Source: Chromera velia
Lineage: Eukaryota; Sar; Chromeraceae
Assembly (NCBI GenBank): GCA_018398765.1
Contig: JAHBMJ010002693.1
Coordinates: 1 to 16,729 of the forward strand
Reading direction: 5' to 3'
Length of the DNA stretch: 16,729 nt
The notes beneath the pieces are model-generated. The model was not told where the DNA came from, ran no database searches, and was given only the letters and a program-made list of their open reading frames with translations. Positions within the stretch are counted from its first letter, which is position 1. Every line of letters starts with the position of its first letter. Below are positions 1-10,235 of the stretch, piece by piece. Both the position numbers and the translations under genes were made by a program.

Positions 1-378
1 CACACAAAGAACAAAGCTCCACTTCAGTTTATCAAGTACAGTAATATCTGAATAAACGGTCGTACAAGCTCCGGGGGTCAACAAGGTCTTTCGAAGGAAT
101 GGGGGGAAAGGGCTGAGACGAAGCAAAGAGATAACGTGAGCGGACAAGGAGAGGCAGTGCATCTGACAGAAAGGCAGAAAGCCAATACCAAAGAAGAAGA
201 CCAGAGAGAAGACGCAATATGACGCAATGCAAAAAGAAAATTCAAGGAGGGAAGCAAAAAGCAAGAAAACAAAAGCCACTCCCCTCCCCTAAAAAAAATA
301 GCTGTCTCGCGATAGTTTGCTCAAACTGTGCATCCTCTACGCGAGGTATCAATCAAGCCTGAAAGACAATATACTTAC
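1..378. other. No supportable gene
   Basis: Purine-rich plus strand with short runs of A and G; the opposite strand is pyrimidine-rich and yields only unconvincing short frames. A 9-base A run occurs near 291. It probably holds intron or untranslated sequence of the minus-strand gene whose pieces lie at 379-1002. Confidence 0.3.
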
Positions 379-432
379 CCGCTTTCCGCATACATGTGAA
401 GATGCGTGCTGAGGTCGAATGCGGATGGATGC
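379..432 (-). CDS. Candidate internal exon, 54 nt, phase unknown
   Basis: Read on the minus strand, an acceptor CTGCCTGCAG is followed by 54 bases without an assembly-breaking stop and then a strong donor GTAAGT (plus-strand ACTTAC at 373-378). All three frames are open; the most protein-like is HPSAFDLSTHLHMYAESG. It lies downstream of the 802-1002 exon on the same strand and could belong to the same gene if that exon splices instead of stopping. Evidence is limited to splice signals. Confidence 0.25.
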
Positions 433-801
433 CTGCAGGCAGTTATTCAGTCCATCCGGTCAACAATGAGCAAAGTATTAAAAAAAAAAAATCAAGCATC
501 TGATTCAAACCCACTCTGTTACGCCAAACGCAAACTGATTTCTACATATATATACAGACAGAAATCATACTCAGAGAGTCAAGAAATTGCAGACATCCTC
601 TAGAGGAAAAACCCAATAGAATCCAGAATAGAAGAAGAAAAAAAGGCACAATTTGATGGCATCATTTTTGCACACCTGCCTCAAGAATGCGTTGAGACAG
701 GAAACAGGCAGCTGACTCCATGCACGGATAGACGGAGACTGCCTGCTTGCCTGCCTAGCTGACTCACTGACTGACTTGCACAGAACCTAGCACAGAACAG
801 G
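433..801. other. Probable intron or 3' flank of minus-strand exons
   Basis: No convincing reading frame. It contains an 11-base A run at 480-490. On the minus strand there is a good acceptor-like tract (GGGTTTTTCCTCTAG, ending near 602), which could precede a short exon reading GCLQFLDSL. That exon's phase does not fit its neighbours, so I do not call it. Confidence 0.25.
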
Positions 802-1002
802 TCAGACCGGGACCTTGATCCGCCCCCCCAAAGGAGTCATCAGACTGGCCGCCTGCACTTCGACCCGGATCTCCCCTTCCTTCCCTTTCTCCATCTCCGT
901 CTCCTTCTCTTTTTCTCCTCCCTCTTCTTTCCCTGCCCCCAATGGCACCCCCTTCCGCCCCCCGTCTCCCGAGCCAAACCATCCTTCGAATCTCTGTTGA
1001 GC
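802..1002 (-). CDS. Probable 3' exon of an unidentified minus-strand gene
   Basis: A strong acceptor (GTTTGTTTCTTTCAG, ending at 1003) opens a 67-codon stretch that starts AQQRFEGWFGSGDGG. It passes through a Glu/Lys low-complexity run (EEGGEKEKETEMEKGKEGE) and ends EIRVEVQAASLMTPLGGRIK before a TGA at 804-802. A donor-like GTCTGA directly before the stop (CCG|GTCTGA) means it could be internal rather than terminal. No product is recognised. The Glu/Lys run comes from a pyrimidine-rich tract on the plus strand, so part of the apparent coding bias could be simple-sequence bias. Confidence 0.35.
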   Translation of the reverse strand, partial: AQQRFEGWFGSGDGGRKGVPLGAGKEEGGEKEKETEMEKGKEGEIRVEVQAASLMTPLGGRIKVPV

Positions 1003-1296
1003 CTGAAAGAAACAAACGAAGACAGTGCCAGTGAAGGGGTGCCTGATGAAAACCGTACTGATCCAAGAAAGGAAGGACAAGAAAGGAGCGAGGTTGATAC
1101 GACAAGACACGCAAATGTGGAGGAGTCAAAAGAGAAAATGTCAACTTGACAAACGGCAAAGAGAGCCTCGTTCAGCGTTGAAGAACTTGAAGTGCAGCCA
1201 GGGGGCCGCTTTAAGAAAAAAGGAGACACAGAGCAATTGAAAATTATTTTGTCCTCCCACCTGTTCGGCACTTTCTATCCGCACGCCGACTCCCTT

Positions 1297-1674
1297 CTAT
1301 CCCTGAAGAAACGACTCTGCCAGAGAGGCCGACAGCCTGGCTGACAGCCTGCCTACAGTTGTCAGCTGCATGGGGGGGACTCTGGGCATGCATCCAACAA
1401 CAGCAAGAACAAAGGAGACGGCTGCGTCTCGCATCTTTATCTGCAAGGATTCATGGTTATCGATCGAAGTCATTGATTTGAGATTCCAAGCAGGACAGAA
1501 GGCAGAAAGGAGGTGGAAATTGAAACGAATGACCGATTCTCTCTGCAACTGCCGAGTTTCATTCAAATGCGCCAGCTGCAGCCCGATCATCATGAAAGGC
1601 ATTCTTTCGTTCTTTCGCTGTTCTTTCGCACAACCGTTGACCCACACATGAAAGGACAGACAAGTATCCCTCAT
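1297..1674 (-). CDS. Possible single-exon ORF or overlapping exons, unidentified
   Basis: An ATG at 1674 opens a 125-codon frame ending TAG at 1299-1297. Parts read like protein (LAHLNETRQLQRES, IKMRDAAVSFVLAVVG, LSARLSASLAESFLQG). Internal CTGCAG and CCTTGCAG sites could act as splice acceptors, so it may be two exons rather than one ORF. No family is recognised. It sits about 300 bp upstream of the 802-1002 exon on the same strand and may be part of the same gene. Confidence 0.2.
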   Translation of the reverse strand: MRDTCLSFHVWVNGCAKEQRKNERMPFMMIGLQLAHLNETRQLQRESVIRFNFHLLSAFCPAWNLKSMTSIDNHESLQIKMRDAAVSFVLAVVGCMPRVPPMQLTTVGRLSARLSASLAESFLQG

Positions 1675-2180
1675 CGTTCTATCACGTGACAAGAGAGAAG
1701 AAAACTACACCAGATTACATAGGAAACAGACTCAATTTGATTCTATTAGGGCTTTTCCCGGCTTTCCTTCATACATGCACCTAATTCTACATATGTACTG
1801 ACATTGATGGTTCGACGCTTCTTATCTGTCGAAAGGATATCGAAAGGAAGGGGGGACTCCGCACCGTGCCGGAGGTCATCGCCTTTTGGGACCCCCAACA
1901 GCACCGTGCCTTCCTTTTCTCTTCTCTCGACGATCTAGGACCACTTCAAGACTGTGCCTGGCCCCTTGGGATTCTTCTACCTCGTCGCCTGCCTCGCGTA
2001 GACAGGCTGGAAGGGGTCTTGGGCCTGTATGATGTATGCATGATTTATAAAGGGGGGGAGAACCACATTTTGTTTGTTTGAATGCGCTCGGGCACCCTGT
2101 AAGTGTTAGAGATCAAATTGATTCAACCAGGAAATCGAAATCTAGAGCCGCTAGGACAATGGCTCGATCATATATTGGGC
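1675..2180. other. No supportable gene
   Basis: A 71-codon plus-strand frame from 1866 (GTG start, PEVIAFWDPQQHRAFLFSS near its start) is the longest open stretch. It has no splice context, no recognisable domain and low-complexity neighbours, so I do not call it a gene. Confidence 0.2.
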
Positions 2181-2189
2181 TGAGCATGC

Positions 2190-2525
2190 AGGGCAGCAAT
2201 GAGGAAAGAAAACAGGAAAGAAGGAAGGAAAGAATGAGAGGTGGAGAGTTAGAGAGGAGTGCACAAATAGATAAAGATAGGCAGAAAAAATAAGAAAAGA
2301 TGAAAGGAAAGGAAAAGAAACAGGAATGAGCTAATGAACCAGCAAAACAACAGAAGAAAACCAAACCAAACCAAAATAAACCAAAGAGACGAATGAACGC
2401 AAACAAGTGAAAGAAAGAGAAAGAGAGGAAAGAACGAAGGAAGGAAAGAAGAAAAAAAAGGAAAAGGGGAAAGCAAGAAAGAAAGGGCGGAAGGAAGGAA
2501 GAAAGGAAAGAAGGAAGCAGGTAAG
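2190..2525 (+). repeat. Long polypurine tract (GAAAGGAAGG-type)
   Basis: About 330 bases of almost pure A and G on the plus strand, built from GAAA, GGAA and AAGG words, with a short CAAAC-rich interruption around 2340-2400. It is degenerate rather than a clean tandem array. The mirrored minus strand gives Phe/Leu/Ser-rich false frames. Confidence 0.8.
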
Positions 2526-2592
2526 GAAGAAGTGCCGGACGAACTAACTGACCGACCCAAGTCACTGTTCTCTTCGCCTCGAATGGCTTCAT

Positions 2593-2703
2593 CTACGACT
2601 TCCCTGCAGCAGCCGCCTTCTCCCTCCTCCTCTTCAACACCTCCGACCTAGCCTCCGACTCCTTCTCGACAGTCACATTCTCCATCTCCACACACACCTC
2701 GAA
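2593..2703 (-). CDS. Isolated terminal exon, Glu/Lys/Arg-rich
   Basis: One open stretch reads FEVCVEMENVTVEKESEARS, continues with a basic EVLKRRREK segment and AAAAGKS, and ends in TAG at 2595-2593. It is preceded by a pyrimidine-rich tract (CTCCTTCCTTTTGAG) that could be a 3' splice site. The charged, helix-prone composition looks coding, and KRRREK could serve as a nuclear localisation signal, which is only an inference. I could not find the upstream exons. The gene ending at 3208 has its own stop and its phase does not match, so this is probably a separate gene. A short ORF starting at the internal Met (about 30 codons) is the alternative. Confidence 0.33.
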   Translation of the reverse strand, partial: FEVCVEMENVTVEKESEARSEVLKRRREKAAAAGKS

Positions 2704-2709
2704 CTCAAA

Positions 2710-3000
2710 AGGAAGGAGGTGGTGCTATGTGTCTGGAGGGTAAGGGCGCACTTGAGGTCTGTAGTCTAACTGCGCATCCCTCAGCGGCAGGAATCGAACT
2801 TGAAAGCGGCCAGAGCTTGCTGCACTTACGCACAAGAACAAGAAAAAAAATTAAGTATGACGCCGGAGGCCAACAATTACTATAACAATCTATAACCGTC
2901 AAGAGCAGTAGACAGTGCCCTTTCTCAACTTTCTGTGGGCTTGTATTAATCTCTTATGGTCTGCATGGTATTAGAACTCTCTTACGGTCTAAATGACTGG
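2710..3000. other. Unassigned; contains a tRNA B-box-like word
   Basis: No gene seen. On the minus strand around 2795-2785 the word AAGTTCGATTCCTG matches the tRNA/SINE B-box consensus GGTTCGANTCC well. No complete cloverleaf could be formed around it. It may be debris of a tRNA-derived short interspersed element. Confidence 0.3.
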
Positions 3001-3009
3001 CTAACTCAT

Positions 3010-3127
3010 AGAGACAGAAAGAGACACAAGAGCAGGAGCAGAGAGATACATAGATGAATGGTCAGATGAAGGACAGACGGATAGAAGTACAGATAGATGG
3101 ACAGAAAGACAGATGGACAGATGATCG
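3010..3127 (+). repeat. Degenerate tetranucleotide repeat (ACAG/GATA/GATG mix)
   Basis: Imperfect GACA, GATA and GATG words alternate (for example AGATAGATGGACAGAAAGAC). It lies just downstream of the stop codon of the Cys-rich minus-strand gene, so it may be in that gene's 3' untranslated or flanking sequence. Confidence 0.7.
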
Positions 3128-3207
3128 AATGCCTCAGGCTGTCTGTCCGTTCGTGCCTCTTTCCGACTGCATATCTCCCCGTCTGTATTTCGCTTGCCCC
3201 CCCTCAA

Positions 3208-4604
3208 CTATCCCACATCGGTCAGAGAGTGTCCATGAGTGTCTGTTGCAAAAAAAAGACTGAAAACTGACCATTCAGAGCATCGTTGGAGATGGGAAGG
3301 TCGAAAAGCTGCTCCTCTTTGGAGGCAAACGCCACACCCGCCTGGTGGATGGACACGACAGAGACAGACAGGTCCTGTAGGGACACACAAAGTTCAAGTG
3401 TACGGCCTCTAGTCCCAATACATCCAGGTTGTACAATGGGCAAAAAAAGATGAGCCATTCAGAATGAAAAAAAGCTTTAAAAGGGACAGAGCGGAAGACA
3501 TAGAGAGCCCTGCATGAAAGACAACAAAGGCAAGCGAAGTCGTGGGGCCTTTTGTTCTGCCTGTTTCACTGTATGCTTTCCGTCCTGAACTAGAGACGGA
3601 TCTTCGTTTGTTCTTCTGCTGCAGCGTTCCCCCAACCCCCACCTGGACAATGTTGTCTTCATGCAGGCAACAGCCAGCCATAAAATCCGCAAGTATGCAA
3701 GTCAACAATCGCTTCAAAAAGTGCCGATGCCCCTCGTCTGTTCACAGTTGACGGCTGCATGTCCTTGTGCACCCACAAAAGACAGTGGCAGGCAAGATAG
3801 AAATCATACAGAACACAGGCTCCTCTGTGATTGCCATGTTGTCCACGGCTCACCTGTACAGCAAGCCGGCACCCGAAGCACACAAAACGGCCCCTCAACT
3901 TCATATGTTCGCGTGCTGCACGTCCTGGATTGTGATGATCGGACGGGTGGAGGTACGCTTCGATTTGGAGGTGGAGGTAGGCAGGAGGACAACTTGTTCC
4001 GCATGATCGACAGGTGCACGCACTTCCCTCTTCCTGCAAGAACCAAAGTACAACAAAAGGAAGAAAACGAAGTTAGATAAATTGTGCAGTGACAGGCTTC
4101 ATACACACTGTGGCCGTACACACAGATGGGTGAGCTCTTGGAAACGGCCCTGCAGGGAGACACCATCATGGAGAGACCCTAGAATACCTCATATGGGCAT
4201 TGAATGGAGCCAAACATGGTAATTTGTTGGCAAAGGGAAAACTCGGAGCTGAAACAACATAGTTCATTGCTGATCTCGCCAGTCAGACCCGCCACCGATC
4301 CTGTGCGAGCATCCTGCAATGAATCAGGAGAGGGATGGGAGGAAAGAGTCAAAGAAAACTTATGAGTGTCCTTCCGTGTGTGAGCGATGTAATAATACTT
4401 CTTCAGGCAAGGAGCAGCACCATCTCAAAGACTACTAAACGCGCGCAAAGAGAACGGAACTGGTAAGTCAATCCAGTGGAAAATTGCTGATGGGCTCATC
4501 AATCAGGGACTCCCACCAACCAGAAAGGGTTTTCCGACCATCTCCAGTTGATCCACAAGGGCTTCACTCAGTTCCGTTGGAAGGAGCAGAGGGCGGCTGC
4601 TCAT
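3208..4604 (-). CDS. Small Cys-rich protein of unknown function, about six exons
   Basis: Proposed exons: 4604-4539, 4313-4188, 4033-3854, 3732-3643, 3374-3272, 3242-3208, about 199 residues ending in TAG. The start reads MSSRPLLLPTELSEALVDQL. The second exon (FGSIQCPYE end) and third (CTCRSCGTSC, then FVCFGC) place cysteines at about residues 61, 70, 72, 75, 79, 116 and 119. CxC/CxxC spacing of this kind can bind zinc, but I recognise no family. The second exon (acceptor TTCATTGCAG), the fifth (DLSVSVVSIHQ, acceptor CCCTACAG) and the short terminal exon (GHSLTDVG) are the best supported. The fourth exon is uncertain: acceptors ending at 3755, 3738, 3733 or near 3718 give different frames, and one ends in TGA near 3662. 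The first donor could be at 4538 (GTCGGA) or 4520 (GTTGGT). Confidence 0.5.
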
Positions 4605-5390
4605 CGTTCTCAATTCAAATAACGAGGCTGCAGAGAAGGAGCTGGACCCCCAGAATTATTGTAGGTTTGGAAAAAAACAGTCGAAGAGCACCTCACATAG
4701 TGCTGTCTCCTTTTGCTGAAATTAACTGGCAGGAAGTCCTCCAACGTTTTCACAAAAAGTGCGAGCACCAACAGCACAGGCTGTGAATCCACTTTCTCTC
4801 AGGTCAAAAATTCTCACACAGAGTATGGACAAGAGCCCGGAGGAGCCCGTATGGAGCAGTACAGGTTTGCCTATGCAAAAGCGAAATACCACCAGCTGGT
4901 GGTGGCAGCCGGTATGGGGTGGAGGATGATCGGTGTCTAGTAGGCCCCCGGGTTGGAAAGGTGCATGCATTTTCCAGGGGTGGTGGGATTGCCGTGCGGA
5001 CGCCTCCGGTTACCTTGTCCGTCTGGTGCGGGGATCAGTAGCTGTATTGGGTGGTCGCCATGCAGATCGATCAGTCGCAGTGGCCAAGGTTTTCCCTAAA
5101 AGACAGCGCAAGTCTGCATGCTTGCAGGGGTTTTTAGTCCAGGTCCACTCTAGGATGCGACAGATTCGAACGGCCTAGGTAGAATGCATGGGGGTGGGAG
5201 ACTCCTGTACAGGAGATGCCCTGCAAGCCGCAGCCCCGCAGGCCAAGAGTCTGCCACAATACAATATAATACAATGGTTAGGCCTAGCGGTTAAGCTCTG
5301 TCCAGAGAGTTTGGCTTGACGGTATGCCCAACTATAGTCTAGCTGATACTCTTTTTCAAACAGTTTTTATATTATCATATAACAAAGACA
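4605..5390. other. Upstream region of the Cys-rich gene; possible element remnants
   Basis: No firm gene. A plus-strand frame ending TAG near 4940 reads ARMEQYRFAYAKAKYHQL and then VVAAGMGWRMIGV, protein-like but without start or splice support. A second plus-strand frame ends at 5178. At about 5279-5298 the plus strand reads GGTTAGGCCTAGCGGTTAAG, close to the A-box half of Ser/Leu tRNAs; no partner B-box follows. These could be remnants of mobile elements. Confidence 0.25.
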
Positions 5391-6540
5391 GACAATTTGA
5401 ATTTAAACCTTTCCAAACCTGCAGGTAAGCTCATGCCGTGGCCCCCAGCCTGCTGTGGCCCCCGTGCCGTGGCCCCCGGCCAATGGCAGCCATGGTATCT
5501 GTTAAGGCCCTTAGCCATGGTATCTGTTAAGGCTCTTAGCCGCACCTATGGAAAAAAAAGTCGAATTACCAATAAATCGGGTTACATTTGCCTTTCGCGG
5601 GACCCACTTTCCAGTAACTGTATACAGCGCGTGGCGAACATGCATACACCTTTTATCTAACCTTGATGTCGCCTCGGAGGGCAGCTCAGCTCTGCTGAGA
5701 TCAGCCGAGAGGCCCTGAGATCGCACACATCCGCATAACGCATTTTTTCATTTTTTGGGGGGAGATTCGGTTAACTCTGTCTCCGTTATGGTCGATGTCA
5801 CCCGAATTCTAAAATATGCCCCCCAAGCAACTTGTACGGAGTCACGATCGCATTATAATATTATATACTTCGCTCTTCATGATACGTGCCCCTCCAGTAT
5901 AAATCACACGGAGTTAATTGCATATGTATTCATGCGCGGTCCCGAAAAACATATTTTGCGCATGTTGCCATGGCCTCCGCCATTTGCCCATGCATGCATT
6001 GCAGGTAAAACATGCCCAACATGCAATTAAATTATGGCCGACCCCTTAAATAGCCCCCCGAGGCACTCACCCAAGTGGTTGGGTGTATCCCGTATCAGTA
6101 CATATACGTAAAAGCATACATGGAAAGGAATTGTACATAGCTAGATTCGATCATCTATATAGTTTTTAAGGAAGGCGATAAAGCACACCGTCTAAGTGAA
6201 GCTGTTCTGAATTGCTCCGTTGTTTGACTATGCTACCAAGCTCAGTAGCAAGTTAAGACATGCCGCCTTACAGAGTTAGAAGTAAGCCGCACCATGACTG
6301 AGTGCGCTTAACAAAGAGGAAAAACGGTTAATTTGATCTGCAGGAACCTCTTTTTGCCCGTCTTCTTTCTCTCTACTTGGCCACTCTTGTCGTTCTTGAG
6401 CTCTTGGCTTCTTGACTTCCTTCTACCTTCACTTGAGGATTTGGGATGCAAAATAACGCAAAATACTGTCTATATATAGTGTGTATCGCTGTGGATGCTG
6501 TAGTATTCACTTTGAAATATTGTGGAGAGGTTCACCGCGT
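5391..6540. other. Non-coding stretch with small repeats and hairpins
   Basis: A 25-bp unit (CATGGTATCTGTTAAGGCCC start) is tandemly duplicated at about 5510-5541, preceded by three GTGGCCCCC words at 5437-5480. A 7-bp hairpin, CACCCAA with TTGGGTG around a 4-base loop, lies at 6068-6085. From 5740 to 6050 is an open plus-strand frame of 91 codons that I do not recognise. Nothing else is seen. Confidence 0.3.
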
Positions 6541-7900
6541 ATGGGTCCAGCGCTTGGTAAGTTCAAGAGGGAGAGATGTGAGCAGAAGCCGTTTGGGCCT
6601 GTGGATAAAGCTAGGTAAGTAAGTGTGTGAACAGAAGCCGTTTGGGCGTGTGGGTGCATGGGCATAGAAAATGTGTATGCAGTAACAGAATCCGCTTAGG
6701 CCTACAGGTGGATGAATGAAGAGAGACAGAGAGAGCAAGCATGTTTATGAGTATGTATGAGTTTATGAACAGAAGCCGTTTGGGCGTGTGGGTGAGACAA
6801 GGAGAACAAGTGTGTGAACAGAAGGCACTTGGGCCCTTGGATGAATGAAGAGAGATCAATTGTGTGTCATTGAAGAAAAGCTGCTTGGGCCGCTGGTTAG
6901 GCCTGTGGATGAATAAAAAGAGATCAACTGTGTGAACAGAAATATACAGAAGCCGCTTGGGCCTGTGGATGAGTGAAGAGAGACAAGGAGAATGAGTGTA
7001 TGAACAGAAGCCGTTTGGGCATATGGGTGAATGAAGGGAGAAAAGGAGATACAAAGAGAGCGAGTATATGAACAGAATCCGTTTGAGCATGTAGGTGAAT
7101 GAAAGGAGACAAGGAGATACAAGGAGAACGAGTGTGTGAACAGAAGCCGCTTGGGCATGCGGGTGAAGAAAGAGAGATAAGGAGAACGAGTATATAAACA
7201 GAAGCTAGGAACAGAAGCCATTTGGGCCCGTGGATGAATGAAGAAGGATCAATTGTGTGTCATTAAACAAAAGCCACTCGAGCCTATGGCTAGGCCTGTG
7301 GATGAATAAAGAGATATCAAGTGCGTGAACAGAAGCCGCTTGGGCCTGCTGATGAATTAAGAGAGACAGGGAGAACGAATATGTGAACAGAAGCCGTTTG
7401 GGCATGTGGGTGAATGAAGAGAGATAAGGAGATACAAGGAGAGCGAGTATGTGAACAGAAGCCGCTTGGACCTCATACAGTGAATCAATGAAGAATAATG
7501 AAGAGAGACATGAAGAGCAAATGTGTAAACAGAAGCCGTTTTGGGTGTTACAACGGTGTGGGTGAATGAACACAGGCAGGGAAAGCGAGTGTGTGAAGCG
7601 GGGTGAGCAGGCTAGATGAAGAGGAGCCGTGTGGGCGTATGGGTGAATGAAGAGGGACAAGGACTCGCACAATCATGTCAGCAGAAGATATTTATATGGG
7701 CGTATGGGTACCTAAATAAATAGAGACAGCCTGTCACTAAGAGAGAATGAGACTCAGTGTATAAACAGAACTTCAAGCCGCTAGGGCCTGTGGGTAAATA
7801 AAAATAAACGAAGAGAGGCAAAGAGAGCGAGTATGTGAACAAAAGCCGTTCGGGCGTGTGGATGTGAGAGTGTTGATAGAAGCCGTTAACTTTGGGTATA
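6541..7900 (+). repeat. Degenerate minisatellite, about 21 copies, with a higher-order period
   Basis: The core word CAGAAGCCGYTTGGGC recurs about 21 times (for example near 6583, 6632, 6770, 7004, 7141, 7330, 7389, 7456, 7531), spaced about 45-90 bases. The linkers are built from GTGGGTGAATGAAGAGAGAC and GGAGAACGAGTGTGTGAA-type words. A distinctive variant linker (GATCAATTGTGTGTCATT) occurs at 6854 and again at 7247, giving a 393-bp higher-order repeat. The array is free of stops in places on the minus strand and produces spurious repetitive frames (RPKRLLF-type). Confidence 0.85.
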
Positions 7901-7931
7901 TGGGTGAGTAATCAAAGAGAGACAGGAAAAA

Positions 7932-8042
7932 TGAGGGAGTAAGTGAGTGAGTAAGTAAGACAGTGAGTGAGTGAATTAGTGAGGAAAGCAAGAATGACTC
8001 AATGAGTCAGTGACTAAGTGTGTTAGTGAGTGAGTAAGTAAG
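7932..8042 (+). repeat. GAGT/AAGT tetranucleotide microsatellite
   Basis: Interrupted runs of GAGT and AAGT words (GAGTAAGTGAGTGAGTAAGT) directly abut the minisatellite on its right. Confidence 0.8.
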
Positions 8043-9632
8043 CACAATCAACTACAGCAACTAATACTGCAAGCGTAGCAAGCGTGTAGTTTGGGACTTA
8101 TATAACCTTATGTTCAAACATTTTATAGACTAGCTAAAACTAGCTCATAGTCTCAGTTACAGATGATTTAAAAGAGCAAATTGATAATAGAAGGCGTATA
8201 TAATGTTTGGCTACTACTAAAATGATCTATAAATGAAAGTAAATGAAAGATAATGAAAGAAACTTTAAGATTACAGCATGTGTGTCTGTATGTAAAAGAC
8301 CTATATATATATTGACTCCGTAAATAAAAAATAAAAATGTAAGTAGATTTAAGTGGGGAGCATTCTGATTTTTGTTTTATATATTTTCTAATTCTTTTAT
8401 ATAAGCAAAAATAATTTGTTAAAGATTTATCAGTAATGTGTTGGTGCGGTTACAATTTCATTTTCTTTTTCACGCTTATTCATGTTAGCACTATGTGTTA
8501 GCAAAGTCCTTGTACGTTATTAATTTTCTTATTAGCAAACGTATTTAATAGCAGAGCTCTTCTTATGTCTTCGATCTTCTCAATCGCCTTGAAGCCCGTC
8601 CAGCCGTCTCTGGCCCTCTGCGGTATTTACAGATACCGCGGCTACGCCTTTGTATGGCCAACAACCTGTTGCATGTACCACGATTGAATGAACGCACCTC
8701 TTACCCTATCTCACTGGCACCCCTAGGGGCCACGGCATATCCTGTAGGGACATTACAATCATCTGCATACACACAGTTTATAGAGTCATTAAGCAGTTTA
8801 AAAATTTTTATTTAATACTTGTACAATACAGACAGCTTGCCTCAGGGGACTTTTAAAAATGTTTTTCATCCGTTTTTAGTGAATTTTAGAGGTTAATTTT
8901 CATCCTAAATTGGCCATGAATTCCGTAGTTTTTACCTCAAAATGTTTTTAAAATCAGTTTTTTCCTTATAAAGCAAAAATGTCCGTTTTTAGCCTTAAAA
9001 ATGAAAAAATTCGCTCACACACGGAGGGCTGCCGCTTGATATATATAGTAAGACCGTCTGTATGACTACTTCCGTCTGACAATCCCGGATCTAGTGCCGG
9101 ACCGAGCAAGACATTCTTGAAGGCAGACTTTATTCAAAATTTTGAAAGCAGGGGTACTCGTATAGTTACGGAAACAGTTCTATAAGGAAGAAAAATTGAC
9201 TGCATGAGATATTTATGATGCTTAGACCCTAGGCTTAGACCGCCACCCGGCGGCGGCCACCGCCTATGAATGATCGACAGCCCGAATGATAGATCATAAT
9301 ATAAGACGCAAACGTTCAAAGTTAACAGCAAAAAAACTAGCAGCCTAGCTAGCAACAAAGGCACTAGCATAGTGGGAACGGCTCTTCACAGCCGAAAAAA
9401 GAAATACAAAACATATTGTAAAATAATTTGAAGCATATAATATTTATACCAATAATTATTCAATGAAACTGATAGTAAAACTGGGAATACTTTCGAAGTG
9501 ACTTCAAGTTTCCTGTTATAGATCGATCTTCTGATGCAGGAATTTTCCTCTCGTTTTTCTTATCGCATTCCAACTTCAGCTGCCTGAACGGTCCTACGCT
9601 ATGAACCTCCTGCTTGAACGCTCGAGACCTGC
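8043..9632. other. AT-rich intergenic region, no gene seen
   Basis: Visibly AT-rich to about 9010, with words such as TTTTTAAAATC and CCGTTTTTAG repeated loosely around 8860-9000. A GC-richer patch at 8570-8770 contains a perfect 7-bp hairpin (GCGGTAT/ATACCGC, 8620-8639). Around 9230-9262 GCTTAGACC is directly repeated, followed by a GCC/GGC-rich patch. No frame with splice support was found on either strand. Confidence 0.35.
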
Positions 9633-10197
9633 TCAAGACTCTCCGTCTGTCCCTCTCAACCACACCACCGAGTCTGCCCTGACTGTGTCCGGTTTATGGG
9701 AGAGTCGCAGCAGAGCGTCAGGCACCTGGACTGAAAGACTGCCAGGACCCCCCCCCCCTCCTCTGGACGCCTCCCGGACCGCCGCTGAGTACAGTGCCAC
9801 CGCCGCCATGGTGGAAGAGAAGAAATCGGCAACGAAAGGCGAACCAGGAGGCGCAGGGGGGGCACACACGGCGGTCGCAGCAATGAGAGACGCGACAGTG
9901 GCGCTGCTTGCTGCAATCAAAGAAATTCAACATTTCGCTTTCTGTAATCGCAGGAAGAAGCAGAATTCGAAAGCACGAAAAACTAGAGAAGAAAGTCACT
10001 GAAGCGACCGAGCGATCAGGATGGTATTGATTAAAGACATCGCGTGCGGAAGGCAGACAGCATGAGAGACACACAAGAAACTCGATCGCAGAAGGAAGGA
10101 AAGAAGGAAGGACTGCCCTATTGTGAGTATGCGCGCGAGAGATAGATGGATAGGGATAGATGGAGATAGATAGATAGAGATGAGTACGTAGGTAGGT

Positions 10198-10235
<38 letters not shown>

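Noticed and set aside
2113-2592. 159-codon minus-strand frame rich in Phe, Leu and Ser that looks membrane-like
   Set aside because: It is the complement of the polypurine tract; composition bias explains both the hydrophobicity and the lack of stops.
4120-4149. Micro-exon reading GRFQELTHLC in the Cys-rich gene
   Set aside because: Its phase fits, but it would leave a 38-nt upstream intron, shorter than any other here, and its donor GTACGG is poor.
5155-5175. GATTCGAAC word as a tRNA T-arm
   Set aside because: No acceptor, D or anticodon arms could be paired around it on either strand.
6541-7900. CRISPR-like alternation of a short conserved word and variable linkers
   Set aside because: The conserved word is itself degenerate, linker lengths vary widely, linkers share words with each other, and the genome is eukaryotic.
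6541-7991. Long minus-strand frames rich in RPKRLLF and HSPIC-type words
   Set aside because: Translation of a degenerate tandem repeat; no splice sites or non-repetitive coding part, and the same peptide word appears in several frames.
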